Shown: piece by piece, positions 16,851 to 27,800 of the stretch
How positions within the stretch are numbered: position 1 is the first letter of the stretch
How the letters are laid out: every line of letters starts with the position of its first letter
DNA from: Opitutaceae bacterium
GTDB taxonomy: Bacteria > Verrucomicrobiota > Verrucomicrobiia > Opitutales > Opitutaceae
Assembly: GCA_030648295.1 (NCBI GenBank)
Contig: JAUSID010000139.1
Coordinates: 62,001 to 126,000, forward strand
DNA: 64,000 nt
Direction: 5' to 3'
Program-made: the position numbers and the translations under genes
The notes under the pieces: generated by a model
What the model was told of the DNA's origin: nothing
Databases searched by the model: none
Seen by the model: only the letters and a program-made list of their open reading frames with translations

Positions 16851-19800
16851 TCAGAGGCTCGCCTTGACCCCCGCCGTGACGACGGTGGACCAACCGTGCG
16901 TTTGGGCGCGGCGGTCTTCGGTCGCCCGGCCCGTATAGTTGGTGCGGTGGGATGGGCCAAGATTCACGGCATCCATGAACAACTGCAGCTTTCGGCTGAG
17001 CTTGTATTTCAAGAAAGCGTCGATCTGCGTCCGCCGGCCAAAAAAGACACTACCTGATGGGTCGTTCAAATCCAGACGGTCCAAGTACGTATCAGCGAAA
17101 TTCCAATCGAGCCGGACGTCCCAGCGGCCGTAGGCGTAGGACAGCCCGGCATTGCCCGTCTGCGGATTGAAATCAACGAGGGCGTTTTTGAACGGCAGTT
17201 TGACATTGCCGAGGGCTCCATAATTACCTCGTGTCGAAAGCGCGGTCCAGTTGAAGAACACGCCAAACCCCTTGAATACCCCCGGCAGGAATGTGAATTG
17301 CTGAGTGTAATTGAACTCGACGCCATCCACGCGCGCAGTTCCAGAATTCATTTTGGTGATCCCTTGCCAGCCCGCGAATTCCTCCAGGTCGAGGCCAAAT
17401 TCTTTGCCCGATATCGTGAAGGCCGTGGTGGTGACGTAATTCTTTATCGACTTTCTGAAGACGGACACCGAGACGACGCCCACCGGCTCGAAATAGTACT
17501 CCGCACTCAGGTCATAATTTTGCGAGCGTTGCGGTTTTAGGCCAGGATTGGCGAACGTCACGGTCGCATTTGTGTCGTTTTGGACGAAGCTGGTAGTCAG
17601 GTCCGCGATCGCGGGCCGGCCAATGGTGGTCGAATATGCCGCCCGGAAGAGGAGGCGTTTCCATGGTTCATACCGAAATTGCAAATTCGGAAACCAGTTC
17701 TTATATCCTGAATCAAACTCCCGGTATGAGCCGTAGCGAATCTCGGGTGTCGCGGCCGACGCGATATCGGAAGGAGTTTTCACCGCCACGTCGGTTCGCT
17801 CGTAACGGAGCCCCGCCGTCGTGCGCAAGGTGTCGGTCAACCGGAATACGCCCTGCACAAACGCCGCGGGAATTGTCTCCCGCGTCCAATAGGAGTCGCG
17901 CAGGCCATTTACGACGGTTTGGTCCGCGTTCAGCGTGACGAGATCCGGGTGAAATGAGAACTTCAGGCCCGGCCGGCCACCAATCCCCTCCGGTATATAG
18001 CGATAACCCGCGTCGCGAAAGAATCGGGCCGTATCGATTACGTTCGAATGCGGGTAGCGGCTCCCGACCCAGTCAAACGTGAAGTTACGATCCACATAGG
18101 TGCTAAAATTCGATCCAATCGCCCGGCCCTGATTGGTTCGCTCGCGGTGGTCCATGCGACGGTCGTGCCGAATCTGAAATCCGGTCTTGAGCAGCGTTGG
18201 AATGCGCAGGAGTTCAAAAGGCCGCTCGAGGGTGAGTCGTGCGCCCGGAATCTCGTTGGTCGTTCGGCGATGCTCGGCCGCCGGAGTGAGTTGCGCGTTA
18301 TTGAATGTGTTTGTGCGGTAATCGCGCCCACCTGTCTGCACCAGCGTGGGAAAATCGCGATTCGTGCGATCCCAGATGAACGCGATGTCGTCCAGGGTTT
18401 GCACTGTCGCGCCGCGTCGAATGTCATACCGTTCCGAGGTGGAATAAGTGAGATCCCAGCTGACCTTCACGCGCGATCCCGTCCAATCATGAGCGCCCTG
18501 AAGGCTCCAGCGCCATGTATCCGTAGGCCGATACACGAGATCATGGACGGCACCATAGCGCGCCCGATCGAACACCCAGACATCCTCGGACGAGCGCGTC
18601 AGATTGGGCACGGCATTGTTCATGAAGGTCGGCTGGAGCCGTTCCATGTTTTCCACGAGGCGCGTGAAACCCGCGGTGAATGACACGCGTGAGCCTTCGG
18701 AGAGTTTATAATCGACGCGCATGTTCGCTCCCGCGCGTTCCTGACGATGGAATTGATGGCTGGTGTAATTCACCCGCAGCGGACGCGAGGGACTGATGTA
18801 GTTCCAATTGGGTTGAAAAACCGCAAACACGGTCGCGCGAACCAAGCCATACACCTCGTTGTTGGCGACGAAAGTGACGCCAAGGTTTTGCTTCCCGCCG
18901 AGGACGCTCAGGGTGTCGCTGTACTGGAGCTTGAAGGACGGAAACAAGTACTCGCCATACGTAGGATCGAGTTTCCTGCCATACGTCGTGTTGTATGCGG
19001 CGGCGGCGCTAAGACTGATATGCCGACCCGCGCGATCAAAAGCACTCCTGGTCTTCAGATTGACGGTGCCACCGAGGGAATCCGCGGACATGTCGGCGGA
19101 TGGTGTTTTCACGATTTCGACACTCTCGATGAAATCGGCCGGGATGCCGCCCACAACCTGCGCGCGAGCTTCGCTCGCGCTGGCAATGGGAGTTCCGTCC
19201 ATGTTCAACACGGTGAAGTCAGGCGACATGCCGCGCAGGCTGATATTCTGAATTTCGACAGTGCTCGTCGTAACAGCCACACCAGGCAACCGTTGCATGA
19301 ACGCCCCGATATTCCCGTTGGCGATGGAGCCGAAGGCATCGGCGGCCACGACGTTCACGACGGAGATTTCACGCTCCTGTCGTGCGATAGCGGCCGCATT
19401 GCCTTCGCGCGTGCCGGCAATCGTAAGTTCTGGCAGGACATAGACGCCAGAGGTCAACCGGAAATCATGGACGCTGGCGGGAGCGCGCGCCAGATCTACG
19501 TCCGCGGTGCCGACGTCGAGCCCAGGATACGTTGCCCGGACCGAAAGCGGTCCGAGAGGAAGATGGGACAGAACATAGGTGCCCTCCTTTGACGTATACG
19601 CCACCTGGCTGGTGCCCACGACGCTGACCGTGGCACCTTCCAGGTATTCACCCGTCGCGAGGTTGGAGACGCGGCCGCGCAGCATACCACCAACCGACGC
19701 CGCAAGGGAACCCGGCTCCGCCGATTGGGCGTTGGCGCGCATGGCCAGGGCCGATAGGAGGGTTGCGCCCAGGATGGCGACACAGGGCAGCCGGTACAGC

Positions 19801-19892
19801 ATGCGACCGTGCCGTTCGAAGCGGGAAACCCATTCACGCACTCTCACCGCAAAACCAGGGAAAGCCCTGTACTTTGAAACATGGCGATTCAT
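16851..19892 (-). CDS. TonB-dependent outer-membrane receptor with carboxypeptidase-regulatory-like domain
   Basis: The product has about 1013 residues from ATG 19892. A signal peptide precedes a carboxypeptidase-regulatory-like domain (LRGRVSNLATGEYLEGATVSV). A plug domain follows (VVAADAFGSIANGNIGAFMQRLPGV, with ISLRGMSPDFTVLNMDG), then a long beta barrel with repeated aromatic Y-R-Y type strands. This architecture is typical of receptors that import large glycan fragments or siderophores with TonB energy. The nearest neighbours are an SGNH esterase downstream and an alpha/beta hydrolase upstream on the other strand, so a carbohydrate ligand is likely. A start nine codons upstream is possible. 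Confidence 0.9.
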   Translation of the reverse strand: MNRHVSKYRAFPGFAVRVREWVSRFERHGRMLYRLPCVAILGATLLSALAMRANAQSAEPGSLAASVGGMLRGRVSNLATGEYLEGATVSVVGTSQVAYTSKEGTYVLSHLPLGPLSVRATYPGLDVGTADVDLARAPASVHDFRLTSGVYVLPELTIAGTREGNAAAIARQEREISVVNVVAADAFGSIANGNIGAFMQRLPGVAVTTSTVEIQNISLRGMSPDFTVLNMDGTPIASASEARAQVVGGIPADFIESVEIVKTPSADMSADSLGGTVNLKTRSAFDRAGRHISLSAAAAYNTTYGRKLDPTYGEYLFPSFKLQYSDTLSVLGGKQNLGVTFVANNEVYGLVRATVFAVFQPNWNYISPSRPLRVNYTSHQFHRQERAGANMRVDYKLSEGSRVSFTAGFTRLVENMERLQPTFMNNAVPNLTRSSEDVWVFDRARYGAVHDLVYRPTDTWRWSLQGAHDWTGSRVKVSWDLTYSTSERYDIRRGATVQTLDDIAFIWDRTNRDFPTLVQTGGRDYRTNTFNNAQLTPAAEHRRTTNEIPGARLTLERPFELLRIPTLLKTGFQIRHDRRMDHRERTNQGRAIGSNFSTYVDRNFTFDWVGSRYPHSNVIDTARFFRDAGYRYIPEGIGGRPGLKFSFHPDLVTLNADQTVVNGLRDSYWTRETIPAAFVQGVFRLTDTLRTTAGLRYERTDVAVKTPSDIASAATPEIRYGSYREFDSGYKNWFPNLQFRYEPWKRLLFRAAYSTTIGRPAIADLTTSFVQNDTNATVTFANPGLKPQRSQNYDLSAEYYFEPVGVVSVSVFRKSIKNYVTTTAFTISGKEFGLDLEEFAGWQGITKMNSGTARVDGVEFNYTQQFTFLPGVFKGFGVFFNWTALSTRGNYGALGNVKLPFKNALVDFNPQTGNAGLSYAYGRWDVRLDWNFADTYLDRLDLNDPSGSVFFGRRTQIDAFLKYKLSRKLQLFMDAVNLGPSHRTNYTGRATEDRRAQTHGWSTVVTAGVKASL

Positions 19893-20084
19893 GACGACAG
19901 GGGTAGCCGCGCAAGACACTCAAGGAGCCCGCGCGAGTGTGTTTCGTATGCGAATCAAATCAGCGCACGATTGGCGTGTCAAGGCTGCGCCGTTTAGCCT
20001 GATCGTCTGGCCCGGAGGAAACAACGCTCTGCGGGTCGGACGGAACAATGGAACAACGGAATGACGTGAAGAACGTGAGCAATT

Positions 20085-20113
20085 CTTATCTCGTCATTCC
20101 GGGACGCTATAAT
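20085..20113 (+). promoter_or_regulatory. Possible promoter (-10 TATAAT)
   Basis: A perfect TATAAT lies at 20108-20113, about 150 bases before the hydrolase at 20265. The -35 region (TTCTTA or CTTATC near 20083-20090) is poor. The call rests on the -10 box alone. Confidence 0.35.
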
Positions 20114-20264
20114 GGGGCGCGCGACGGTTATCGCCGCATTTCCCTGTATGATCCGAGGAGTTACTCGGTTCACCCGGGTGCTGACCGCGATGCCTGCGAA
20201 ACGGCTTGCGGTCGTCTTTCGCAGAGCTATTCGTCGGCTGAACAAAATCACTTACCAGGATCCT

Positions 20265-21281
20265 ATGATGAGGGCGGGCGTGGAAAAGTCGATGATCGCA
20301 ACGAATCGAATGCGCGGTGTCGCGCTCGCGACGGTCGTGCTCGCAATGGCAGGCATGGCATCAGCGGCGGAGCCTGAAGAAATCGCGCTTTGGTCCGGCA
20401 CCGCGCCCGGCTCCGAGCGCAGCACGCTCAAGGAGGAATATGAGAACCGGCCTATCACCGACGGTACGGCTACGGTTCGCGACCGCTCCGTCAAAGGCGT
20501 TACGAAACCATCGATGACGGTTTACCTGCCGGATAATGGGCAGCGCGTCCGGACGGCAGTTCTTCTTTGTCCGGGCGGAGCTTTCAGCCACCTCGCAATC
20601 GACAAGGAGGGCCATGATGTGGCGCGGTGGCTGGCTGCAAAGGGAATCGCGGGCATCGTGCTCAAGTACCGCATGCCCGATCGGGAAGCGCAGGTATACG
20701 TTCGGAACGGCGCGGTTCTCGACGTGCAGCGCGCGATCCGTTTGATCCGCCACCGGGCGGGGGAGTGGAATCTGGCGTCGGACCGGATCGGCGTAATGGG
20801 CTTTTCGGCGGGAGGTTATCTGGCAGCCCTGGCGGGGACGCTCTTCGACACGGGCAACCCGCAGGCCGCGGATCCTGTGGAACGGGAGAGCTGCCGGCCC
20901 GACTTCATCACGCCAGTGTACCCGCTCATCTCGCTGTCTCTCCACGCGTCGAGAGGACCGGGACTGATCGCATCCATGCTCGGCCCGGACGCACCGCAGG
21001 AACTGCTGGACGAGTTTTCGCCAGACATGCGCGCAAAGCCCCGCGCCTCGCCCACGTTTCTGGTGCATGCCGCCGATGACAACCTTTCGGCCGAACATAG
21101 CCTCCGCTTCTCGCTGGCCTTGCTTCGAGCCAAAGTTCCGGTGGAACTGCACCTCTACGCGACCGGCAGACACGGGTTCGGTATCCGCGAGCGTGGCCTG
21201 CCGGTATCTGCATGGAAGGATCGCTGGTTCGTGTGGCTCACAACCACTGTGTTTCCCAACGGCGAAAACGCGACACGATGA
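20265..21281 (+). CDS. Secreted alpha/beta hydrolase of the BD-FAE/acetylxylan-esterase-like type
   Basis: The 338-residue product starts at ATG 20265, preceded by AGGA (20257-20260); a second ATG directly follows. The signal peptide is MRGVALATVVLAMAGMASAA. The fold is shown by LLCPGGAFSHLAIDKEGHDV (oxyanion loop), the serine elbow MGFSAGGYLAAL, LVHAADDNLSAEHS with the acid, and GRHGFGIRERG with the histidine. Proteins of this layout deacetylate or deferuloylate hemicellulose and are often annotated endoxylanase-like. It is the only plus-strand protein gene of the island core and runs convergent with an esterase relic. Confidence 0.8.
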   Translation: MMRAGVEKSMIATNRMRGVALATVVLAMAGMASAAEPEEIALWSGTAPGSERSTLKEEYENRPITDGTATVRDRSVKGVTKPSMTVYLPDNGQRVRTAVLLCPGGAFSHLAIDKEGHDVARWLAAKGIAGIVLKYRMPDREAQVYVRNGAVLDVQRAIRLIRHRAGEWNLASDRIGVMGFSAGGYLAALAGTLFDTGNPQAADPVERESCRPDFITPVYPLISLSLHASRGPGLIASMLGPDAPQELLDEFSPDMRAKPRASPTFLVHAADDNLSAEHSLRFSLALLRAKVPVELHLYATGRHGFGIRERGLPVSAWKDRWFVWLTTTVFPNGENATR

Positions 21282-21339
21282 AACCGTCCGGCCGAGATTG
21301 CGGGGCGGTGCAGCGTGCGTCGTGGCGGAGCCCATTTCC

Positions 21340-21590
21340 TCCGCCAAGGGCGACACCGGCGCAGTTCCCGTGCCGAGTTCCGTCACCGGAATTAGGCCGG
21401 TCGAGTCGGTTGGTGTTGGCGGCGGGCCCTTCTTTGCCTGATAGCGATCGAGGCATGCTTTTTCTTCCGCGGAAATCTCTTCGCCTTTGATCATCTGGCG
21501 CCGGATTTCGCGGGCGCGGACGCGTTCCTCGTAGTCGGCCTGGTACCGCTCGTTGGGCACGCTGCAAACGCCCAAGTATTCGGGGTCGTT
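21340..21590 (-). pseudogene. Truncated SGNH-type esterase relic (module and linker only)
   Basis: The frame from about 21587 reads ...NERYQADYEERVRAREIRR, then KGEEISAEEKACLDRYQAKKG and TDSTGLIPVTELGTGT. This is the same module plus linker found at the N-terminus of the SGNH proteins at 15345-16661 and 30773-31927. There is no signal peptide, no good start codon (only TTG 21575) and no catalytic domain, because the convergent hydrolase gene takes over. It follows the sulfatase at 21616 closely. Confidence 0.6.
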
Positions 21591-21615
21591 GACGATGCCA
21601 CATCAGGTCACGACA

Positions 21616-23226
21616 TCACTTCGCGTTCGTTTTCTTCACCCAGTTCAATTCGACGCCCACTCGCCTGGCCCATGTCGCCCATCGGGTTGAAAGATCCCGT
21701 ACGAGTTCGGGCCGGGTGTGGGCGAGGTTGTGTTGTTCGGCGCGGTCGGTCCCCAGGTCATAGAGTTCCCACGGCTTGTCGGGTAACGAGACGAGCTTCC
21801 AATTGCCCTGCCGCACGGCACGATCCTTATGATATTCCCAGAATATCGTGTCGCGGACAACGGGACGCTGGCCCTGTAATATAGCCACCAGGGAGGTACC
21901 TTCGAACGGATGAACTGACTGCTCCCGGAAGGTTTTAGGATACTGCGCACCGGCCAGTTCCAGGCACGTCGGCATGATATCCATGACGTGGCAAACGTCA
22001 TGTTTTATGCCTTGCGGCCGAATGCCGCGCGGCCAGCAGAACACCGCCGGAGTGGCAATGCCGCCTTCATAGCACGTGTCCTTGTATCCATAGAATGGCG
22101 TGTTGCTGGCGTCGGCCCACGGCGCATCGTAGGTGTGAAACGACTCCATTGGACCGGGGCCGGTCAGCGAGGCATCGCCGGACCGGGTGCCATGATGATG
22201 AATACCGGCACAGGCCCCGTTGTCGGAAAGAAAAATAATCAGCGTGTTTTCCTCTTTCTTCAGCTCGCGCAATTTGACCAGCAGCCGGCCAATATTCTGG
22301 TCGACGCGGTCCACCATCGCCGCATAGACGGATATCTTGAGATCCCAATCGTCGTGTTCGGTGACGTCGTCCCAAGGCAGAATACTGCCTTCCGCGTCCG
22401 CGAAACGGGACAACCACGGTCCAGGGCCTCGCAGCGGGAAGCCAAACGCGCTATTGCCGCGTGGTGCCAACGGGAATGGCCGTGTAAACAACTTCATGCT
22501 GGTCTGGCGGTCATGGCGGGCGAGCCTGACCTGGTCCCAACCCATCATATATTTGCCGCGGTATTTGGCTATATCTTCCGGCCATGCCTGGAGCGGGTAA
22601 TGCGGTGCGGTGTATGCCACATAAAGAAGGAATGGCTTGGCGTCCTTTTGCTCGGAGAGATACCGTAAGGCATAGTCAGTATAGGTATCTGTGCTATAGA
22701 ATTTGGGATCGTCAGGTGTATAAGGTATAAACACCCGGCCGTCGATCGCCCACTTGTGAGGCCCCCTTTCGAAAGCCGGTGGCGGTTCCCCGGGGCGCTG
22801 GCGGCCCGGATTAAAGTGATTCGCCGCGCCGTCGTTGAGTCCAAAATACCGCTCGAACCCGCGGTTGACCGGCAGATCCTCCCCATGCCACTTGCCGACC
22901 ATCCACGTGTGATAGTCCGCCGCCCGGAGGACTTCCGCGATCGTCACGCAGTGCGTGAACGTCAGCGGACTGCTGCCCATGCCCGCTTGGTGCGGATACA
23001 ACCCGGTCAGCAGCGAGGCGCGGGAAGGATAACACTTCGGTGTCGTGTAGAACTGGGAAAAACGTGCGCCGCGTGCCGCAAGCGAATCCAGATTGGGCGT
23101 CCGAATTTCGGAGCCGTAGCAGCCGATATCCGAGTAGCCCATGTCGTCGGCCAAAATGATAATGATATTCGGCCGGTCTGCGGCCGCCGCAGCGGCGATC
23201 AACATCAAAAAGAGAATCGTCTTCAT
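21616..23226 (-). CDS. Secreted arylsulfatase-family sulfatase (Cys type)
   Basis: The 536-residue product has the signal peptide MKTILFLMLIAAAAAA and the sulfatase start RPNIIIILADDMGYSDIGCYG, whose aspartates bind calcium. The formylglycine motif CYPSRASLLTG has its modified cysteine at about residue 65, so activity needs a maturase (FGE or anSME), which is not in the window. Further family blocks are VGKWHGEDLPVNRGFERYFG and LIIFLSDNGACAGIH. ATG 23226 gives a clean signal peptide ten bases after the preceding gene. It probably removes sulfate esters from a glycan or aryl substrate outside the cytoplasm. It is most like the third sulfatase at 28973-30577. Confidence 0.9.
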   Translation of the reverse strand: MKTILFLMLIAAAAAADRPNIIIILADDMGYSDIGCYGSEIRTPNLDSLAARGARFSQFYTTPKCYPSRASLLTGLYPHQAGMGSSPLTFTHCVTIAEVLRAADYHTWMVGKWHGEDLPVNRGFERYFGLNDGAANHFNPGRQRPGEPPPAFERGPHKWAIDGRVFIPYTPDDPKFYSTDTYTDYALRYLSEQKDAKPFLLYVAYTAPHYPLQAWPEDIAKYRGKYMMGWDQVRLARHDRQTSMKLFTRPFPLAPRGNSAFGFPLRGPGPWLSRFADAEGSILPWDDVTEHDDWDLKISVYAAMVDRVDQNIGRLLVKLRELKKEENTLIIFLSDNGACAGIHHHGTRSGDASLTGPGPMESFHTYDAPWADASNTPFYGYKDTCYEGGIATPAVFCWPRGIRPQGIKHDVCHVMDIMPTCLELAGAQYPKTFREQSVHPFEGTSLVAILQGQRPVVRDTIFWEYHKDRAVRQGNWKLVSLPDKPWELYDLGTDRAEQHNLAHTRPELVRDLSTRWATWARRVGVELNWVKKTNAK

Positions 23227-23236
23227 CGTGGGTTTC

Positions 23237-24676
23237 TCAATCCTCGGTCTTCTTCTTGCCCTGCGGCACAAGCGCGCCTGTATATTGGATGCGCTTGGGC
23301 ATGCGTTCGAGCGCCTTCATCTCCGTGGCGTCGCCCTCGTCGCCCTGCTGTTTCATCCAGGCATCGAGCCGGGTCCGCAGCGCGTCGCGCACGGGGGAAA
23401 GTCTTGGATTGTTGATCAGATTCACGCGATTCCACGGATCGGCTTCACAGTCGTAGAGTTCCTCCGCCGGCCGATGCTGGTAATCATGGACCAGAAGTGC
23501 GGCGCGCTTGTTGCCGGCCGACGCGCTTTTCTCCCAGCTCCGGAACACGGCGCCCTTCGTCGCGCCGTTCTGAAATGTCACCTCCGCTGAAAAATTGCGG
23601 ATATAGCGATAACGCGTGTCGCGCACGCTGCGAATACCGTAATGGTCGGAGCCGTTTACGATCCCGCGGCTGGTTTGAAGGCCAAAGACGTGCGTCTTAT
23701 GGGTGCGGGTGGCGCCGGTGAGCACGGGCAGGAACGAGCGCCCGTCGAGAATGTCGGGACGCGGGAGTCCGGCCGCTTCCAGGAACGTGGGAACAACATC
23801 CACGTACTCGACCAGGGCATCGCTCACGGCGCGGGACTTGATGCGGCCGGGCCACCGAACGAGGCAGCCGCTTTGCAAGCCCGCTTCATAACAGGTCCAC
23901 TTGGCAAAAGGGAATGAGTTTCCCTGCTCGCTCACTACGATGACCAGCGTGTTGTCGCGCTGGCCATGCCGCTCGAGCAGGCCTAAAAATTCGCCGACTT
24001 GGGAATCGAAATAAGTGATCTCGGCCAGGTATCGCGAAAATGCTTCGCGCGTTTCCGGCGTGTCGGCCCAGATGGGAGGCAGTTGCAGGGAGGCCGGCGG
24101 ATATTTGCTCGGATCACCCTTGTCCCATGGACCATGTGGTTCGTGCGATGCGGCAATGAACAAAAAGGGAGAGCCGGTCTTGGCGGCGTCCGTGAGCGCC
24201 CGGTCAAACGCCTCTGGATCCGGGTTTCCGTCGTCGGCCCGAGCGGAGTATTGAAACGGAAATACGGACAACGGATTAATATGAGTCTTGCCGGAGAGAT
24301 ACGTGCGATAGCCGGCCGGCTGCAGATAGCTCGCGATGCTCTTCACCCACTCGTACGCCATCGTATGGTTGGGGTAGGCACCCGATTTCACCGGATACAA
24401 ACCCGTGTAGAGAGCGTGTCGCGTCGGCGAACACATCGCCGCCGCTTGAAAGCACCGGGTAAACTTCATGCCTTCGCCCGCGAGTCGGTCGAGGTGCGGG
24501 GTCCGGCCCTGGCCGCCGTAGACGCCGAGGTCGCTGTAGGTGCAGTCGTCGGCAATAATGAGCAGGAAATTGGGGCGGGAAGTCGCAGCGGCGTGGGCTG
24601 ACCAGGCAAGGCAAGCCAACCCGAGAAAAGCGATCAGCCGGTTCGGCTGCCGCGACGAGGAAGCCCATTTAAACAT
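23237..24676 (-). CDS. Secreted sulfatase (Cys type), N-sulfoglucosamine-sulfohydrolase-like layout
   Basis: The 479-residue product from ATG 24676 has a signal peptide (LIAFLGLACLAWSAHA). The calcium-site start is RPNFLLIIADDCTYSDLGVYG and the active-site motif MCSPTRHALYTG has the formylglycine cysteine at about residue 82. Later blocks are ASHEPHGPWDKGD, LVIVVSEQGNSFPFAKWT and YDCEADPWNRVNL. The CSPTR motif and short length resemble the heparan N-sulfatase group, but substrate cannot be read from sequence. An ATG at 24721 would give a longer amino end. It is followed ten bases later by another sulfatase. Confidence 0.88.
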   Translation of the reverse strand: MFKWASSSRQPNRLIAFLGLACLAWSAHAAATSRPNFLLIIADDCTYSDLGVYGGQGRTPHLDRLAGEGMKFTRCFQAAAMCSPTRHALYTGLYPVKSGAYPNHTMAYEWVKSIASYLQPAGYRTYLSGKTHINPLSVFPFQYSARADDGNPDPEAFDRALTDAAKTGSPFLFIAASHEPHGPWDKGDPSKYPPASLQLPPIWADTPETREAFSRYLAEITYFDSQVGEFLGLLERHGQRDNTLVIVVSEQGNSFPFAKWTCYEAGLQSGCLVRWPGRIKSRAVSDALVEYVDVVPTFLEAAGLPRPDILDGRSFLPVLTGATRTHKTHVFGLQTSRGIVNGSDHYGIRSVRDTRYRYIRNFSAEVTFQNGATKGAVFRSWEKSASAGNKRAALLVHDYQHRPAEELYDCEADPWNRVNLINNPRLSPVRDALRTRLDAWMKQQGDEGDATEMKALERMPKRIQYTGALVPQGKKKTED

Positions 24677-24859
24677 GGGCGGGCGGGAGGCAACGTGCGC
24701 AGTGGGTTGGGTCGGATTCATTGGGGCAAAATTCTGGAGAGCTTTTCGAATAAGCCGTTGACCACTCGGCGCCACTTTTCGGCAATCCGATTTGTTCGCG
24801 CAAACGGGAGCTGACGCGCTCGAACCGCTCGAAGCTTTTCCTGCGCGTCGTGCTATTCA

Positions 24860-27800
24860 TCAAAACCGAAATGTGTTGGTGAGGAGAATTTCCAACGCCG
24901 GATCGAATCGCACCCGCGCGATCGAGCCGTCGGGCTGACGGCTAATGACGCTCACCCGGTCGCCGGACCAGTTTTGAAGGTTCCGGGCGTTGAGTTGTGC
25001 CGTCCAGTCCTTGTTCCCCATAATCCGCCGGCGATAGCCAAACATCAGATCACAGCTCGTGGTTGCCTCTGAAAAATAAGGCTTCGAGATATCCGGAAGC
25101 ACGACACCATTTGGGTCGGTATAGATGGGATATCCGTTCGCAAAACGATCTTCCCAACGGAGGGCGCCGCCGATCGAGAATCCTTTCAGCCGGCCTTCGC
25201 TGAAACTATAGCGCGTAACCATGTTCAGCCGCCATTTACGCTGTTCAATCTGCGGCCGCCCTTCCTGGCCTTTGACCGCGAAGTAATCGACGAATCGGAC
25301 GGCGACCTGCTGGTTGATGGTAACGCCATTCACCGGCCCAACTGGCAAATCCCAATCAAGGTCGCCGTACTGAGTGAGATGCGGCAGCCAGGTTTTCTCT
25401 ATCACGTCGGTCAGGCCCGGCGCGATGTCGGTCAGAATCGTCTCTTGCCGGGCGGCATTGAACGCGATCCGCCAGTTCGGCGTGGGATTGAAGGTAAGCT
25501 CTGCCTCGAAGCCTTTCGCCTCGATGTCATTGGTGTCGGAAACGCCGCGAGGGTCTCCCAAAATCGTGTTGCTGCCATCGGCCAACACCTTGAAATTATA
25601 CGCGGTTTTCAGCTCGTCGGTGAGATATGATTCCATGCTGGCCCGCGCTGCTCGCGCTTTCGTCAGGTTCGGATAAAACCGCGCTGCCGCCTGATCGCGC
25701 GTGAGGCCGTCGGGGGTGAGTCCGGTCGCGGCGTTGACGGCAATCTGGTTCTTGACGGCATCGTCGATCGCACCGTCGTTGTTCGCATCCACTCGCAGGA
25801 TGTCAGCATTCAGGAACCCATGGTGCTGGAAAATATTGCCGAACATCTGGTTGAAAAGCTGGGACACATTGGAGGTCGCGCCGGCGAGCCTGGAATTATA
25901 CCAGTTGAAGCGCGCAACGACTTTGTTGTCCCAGAGAAAAACGCTCACGCCATAGTCTTTGCTTCGGCCCGATGGCGACGACAAGGGGCGGTGAAATTGA
26001 TCGACGCGGTCGGTCGCGGGAACGAAATTTTCGCTCGTGTTGTAATGAAGCGCGAGGTTGCCGCCCCAGGGCAGCTTGATCAGCTGACTCGGCCAGTTCA
26101 GCACGCCGCCATAGCCGAAAACACTGCTCTTGATCTTCAGGAAGCTGCCGTTCTCGAGACTAAATCCCTCGGGGGAGACGTCGGGAATTTCATCCGGGCC
26201 AAGCAAGGGGGCCTGAGTGTTGAGCCACGTCTTGACCGTGTCCTGGCGATAGCCGGTATTGACGACCAGCAAGCGATCCCAGAAAAACGACTGACCGTTG
26301 ACGGCGAACGAGGTGACCTTCGTCTGTTGCAGGCGATAATTGCTGCTCGGCACATACCTCGGCGTGAAGGTGCCCAGGACAAAGCCCTCGTTGCCGTTGA
26401 CGACCGAAGCTTGCCCCAGATTCGCGGCCGTGACATCCGGCCCCAGATTCCAGCTCAGCTTTTGAATCGAATAATCGGCCGGCAGCCCCAATTGGTACTT
26501 GGCCGGCGTGAGGACAAAGTCGCCCAGCTTGAAATTCGGATTGGTGAACGCATCCAATTGGGCCGGTCCGATGTAGCTCATGAGCTGCACGCGCCGCGCA
26601 TTGCCGTTCGCCAGGCGGGCGTTGGGGGGGCCAATGTGCAGCGCGGGCTCGGGGTCGCCGAATGAGCTCAGGCTATATGAAATCTGCTTTTCGTCGAAGG
26701 TCGATTTGTCCGCCAGGCCGGTCAGCGTATGGCGGCCGAGCAGTTTGCCGAGCCACTGGCGGGCTTTGGTTTTTTCGGCGAAATCGAATTTGATGAAACC
26801 CGTGAACCGCGCGGCTTCCCGCTGGGTGTCGTAGGTTCGCGGGGTGGCCTCCGTGATAACGAAGGGACGCCCGTAATTGGGATTGGGCATCGCCGCCACG
26901 ACTCCGGACGTGCGGTAATTCGGATCGCTCGGCAGGAAGAGCGTCTCGTTCATGTCGAAGTAGATCCTGGCCGTGCCGATCTCGAAGGCCGTGAAATCCC
27001 GCTTGAACAGGTCCTGATAGTCGTACGCGACATCGAAACCGGCCCGGCCGTCCCAGAGCACCTGCGTGAGGCCTACGTTGTAGTTCACAAAATCGCGCGT
27101 GTAGTAATCATTGGCCCAACCGAGATTTTGCTTGCTGAAGTCGAACGTTTTCAGATCGGTGAATCCCTGCACCAGCCAGCCGACACCGTTGATCTGGCTC
27201 CGGTTGTTCGGATACGTATTGAACGGCGCCGCCCGCGCGACCCGGGTGGGATTAAAAAAAGGATCGCCCACCGCGTAGTCGTTGGCGCGATACTGTGCCG
27301 TGTAGGCAAACGCCGGCCGTGCGCCGGTGGAACCGTCGTAGACCAGGCCATAGGAGCCGTTGCCCCAGTTCGCGTTGCCCATGCTGGTCGGCGTGACCGT
27401 ATCTCTCACCCGAAATTTCAGCTTTTCGGCGGCCGAAAGGGCATTCCACTGCACTTGCGTCGGGCCATTGACGTTGCCGAACCGCTGCAGGTTGGCGTAG
27501 GGATCAATCGAGAGCCGGGCGACCGGCGCGTAATCGAAGAATGTGTCCAGGTTCTGCTTCGGCAGCAGCACGCCCGGAGCGTTGCCGCGAATCCGGCCAT
27601 TTTCCACATGCGCGGTGATGACCGTGTCCTGGTTCTTGAACGGCCGGTAGGCGACGGCGCCATACTGGCGAGCATCGTCCTTGTAGGTCGGCTGTTGCCG
27701 GTATTGGGTGCGGTCCAGCAGAACCGCACCGTGAATCGCCAGTGTATCCTTGATCAGGACACGATTCAGATTGAACGAACCGCGGTAGGAGGGATTTTTG

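Noticed and set aside
20361-21575. A 404-codon minus-strand frame from 21575
   Set aside because: Only the first 75 or so codons match a family (module and linker). The rest is antisense to the plus-strand esterase.
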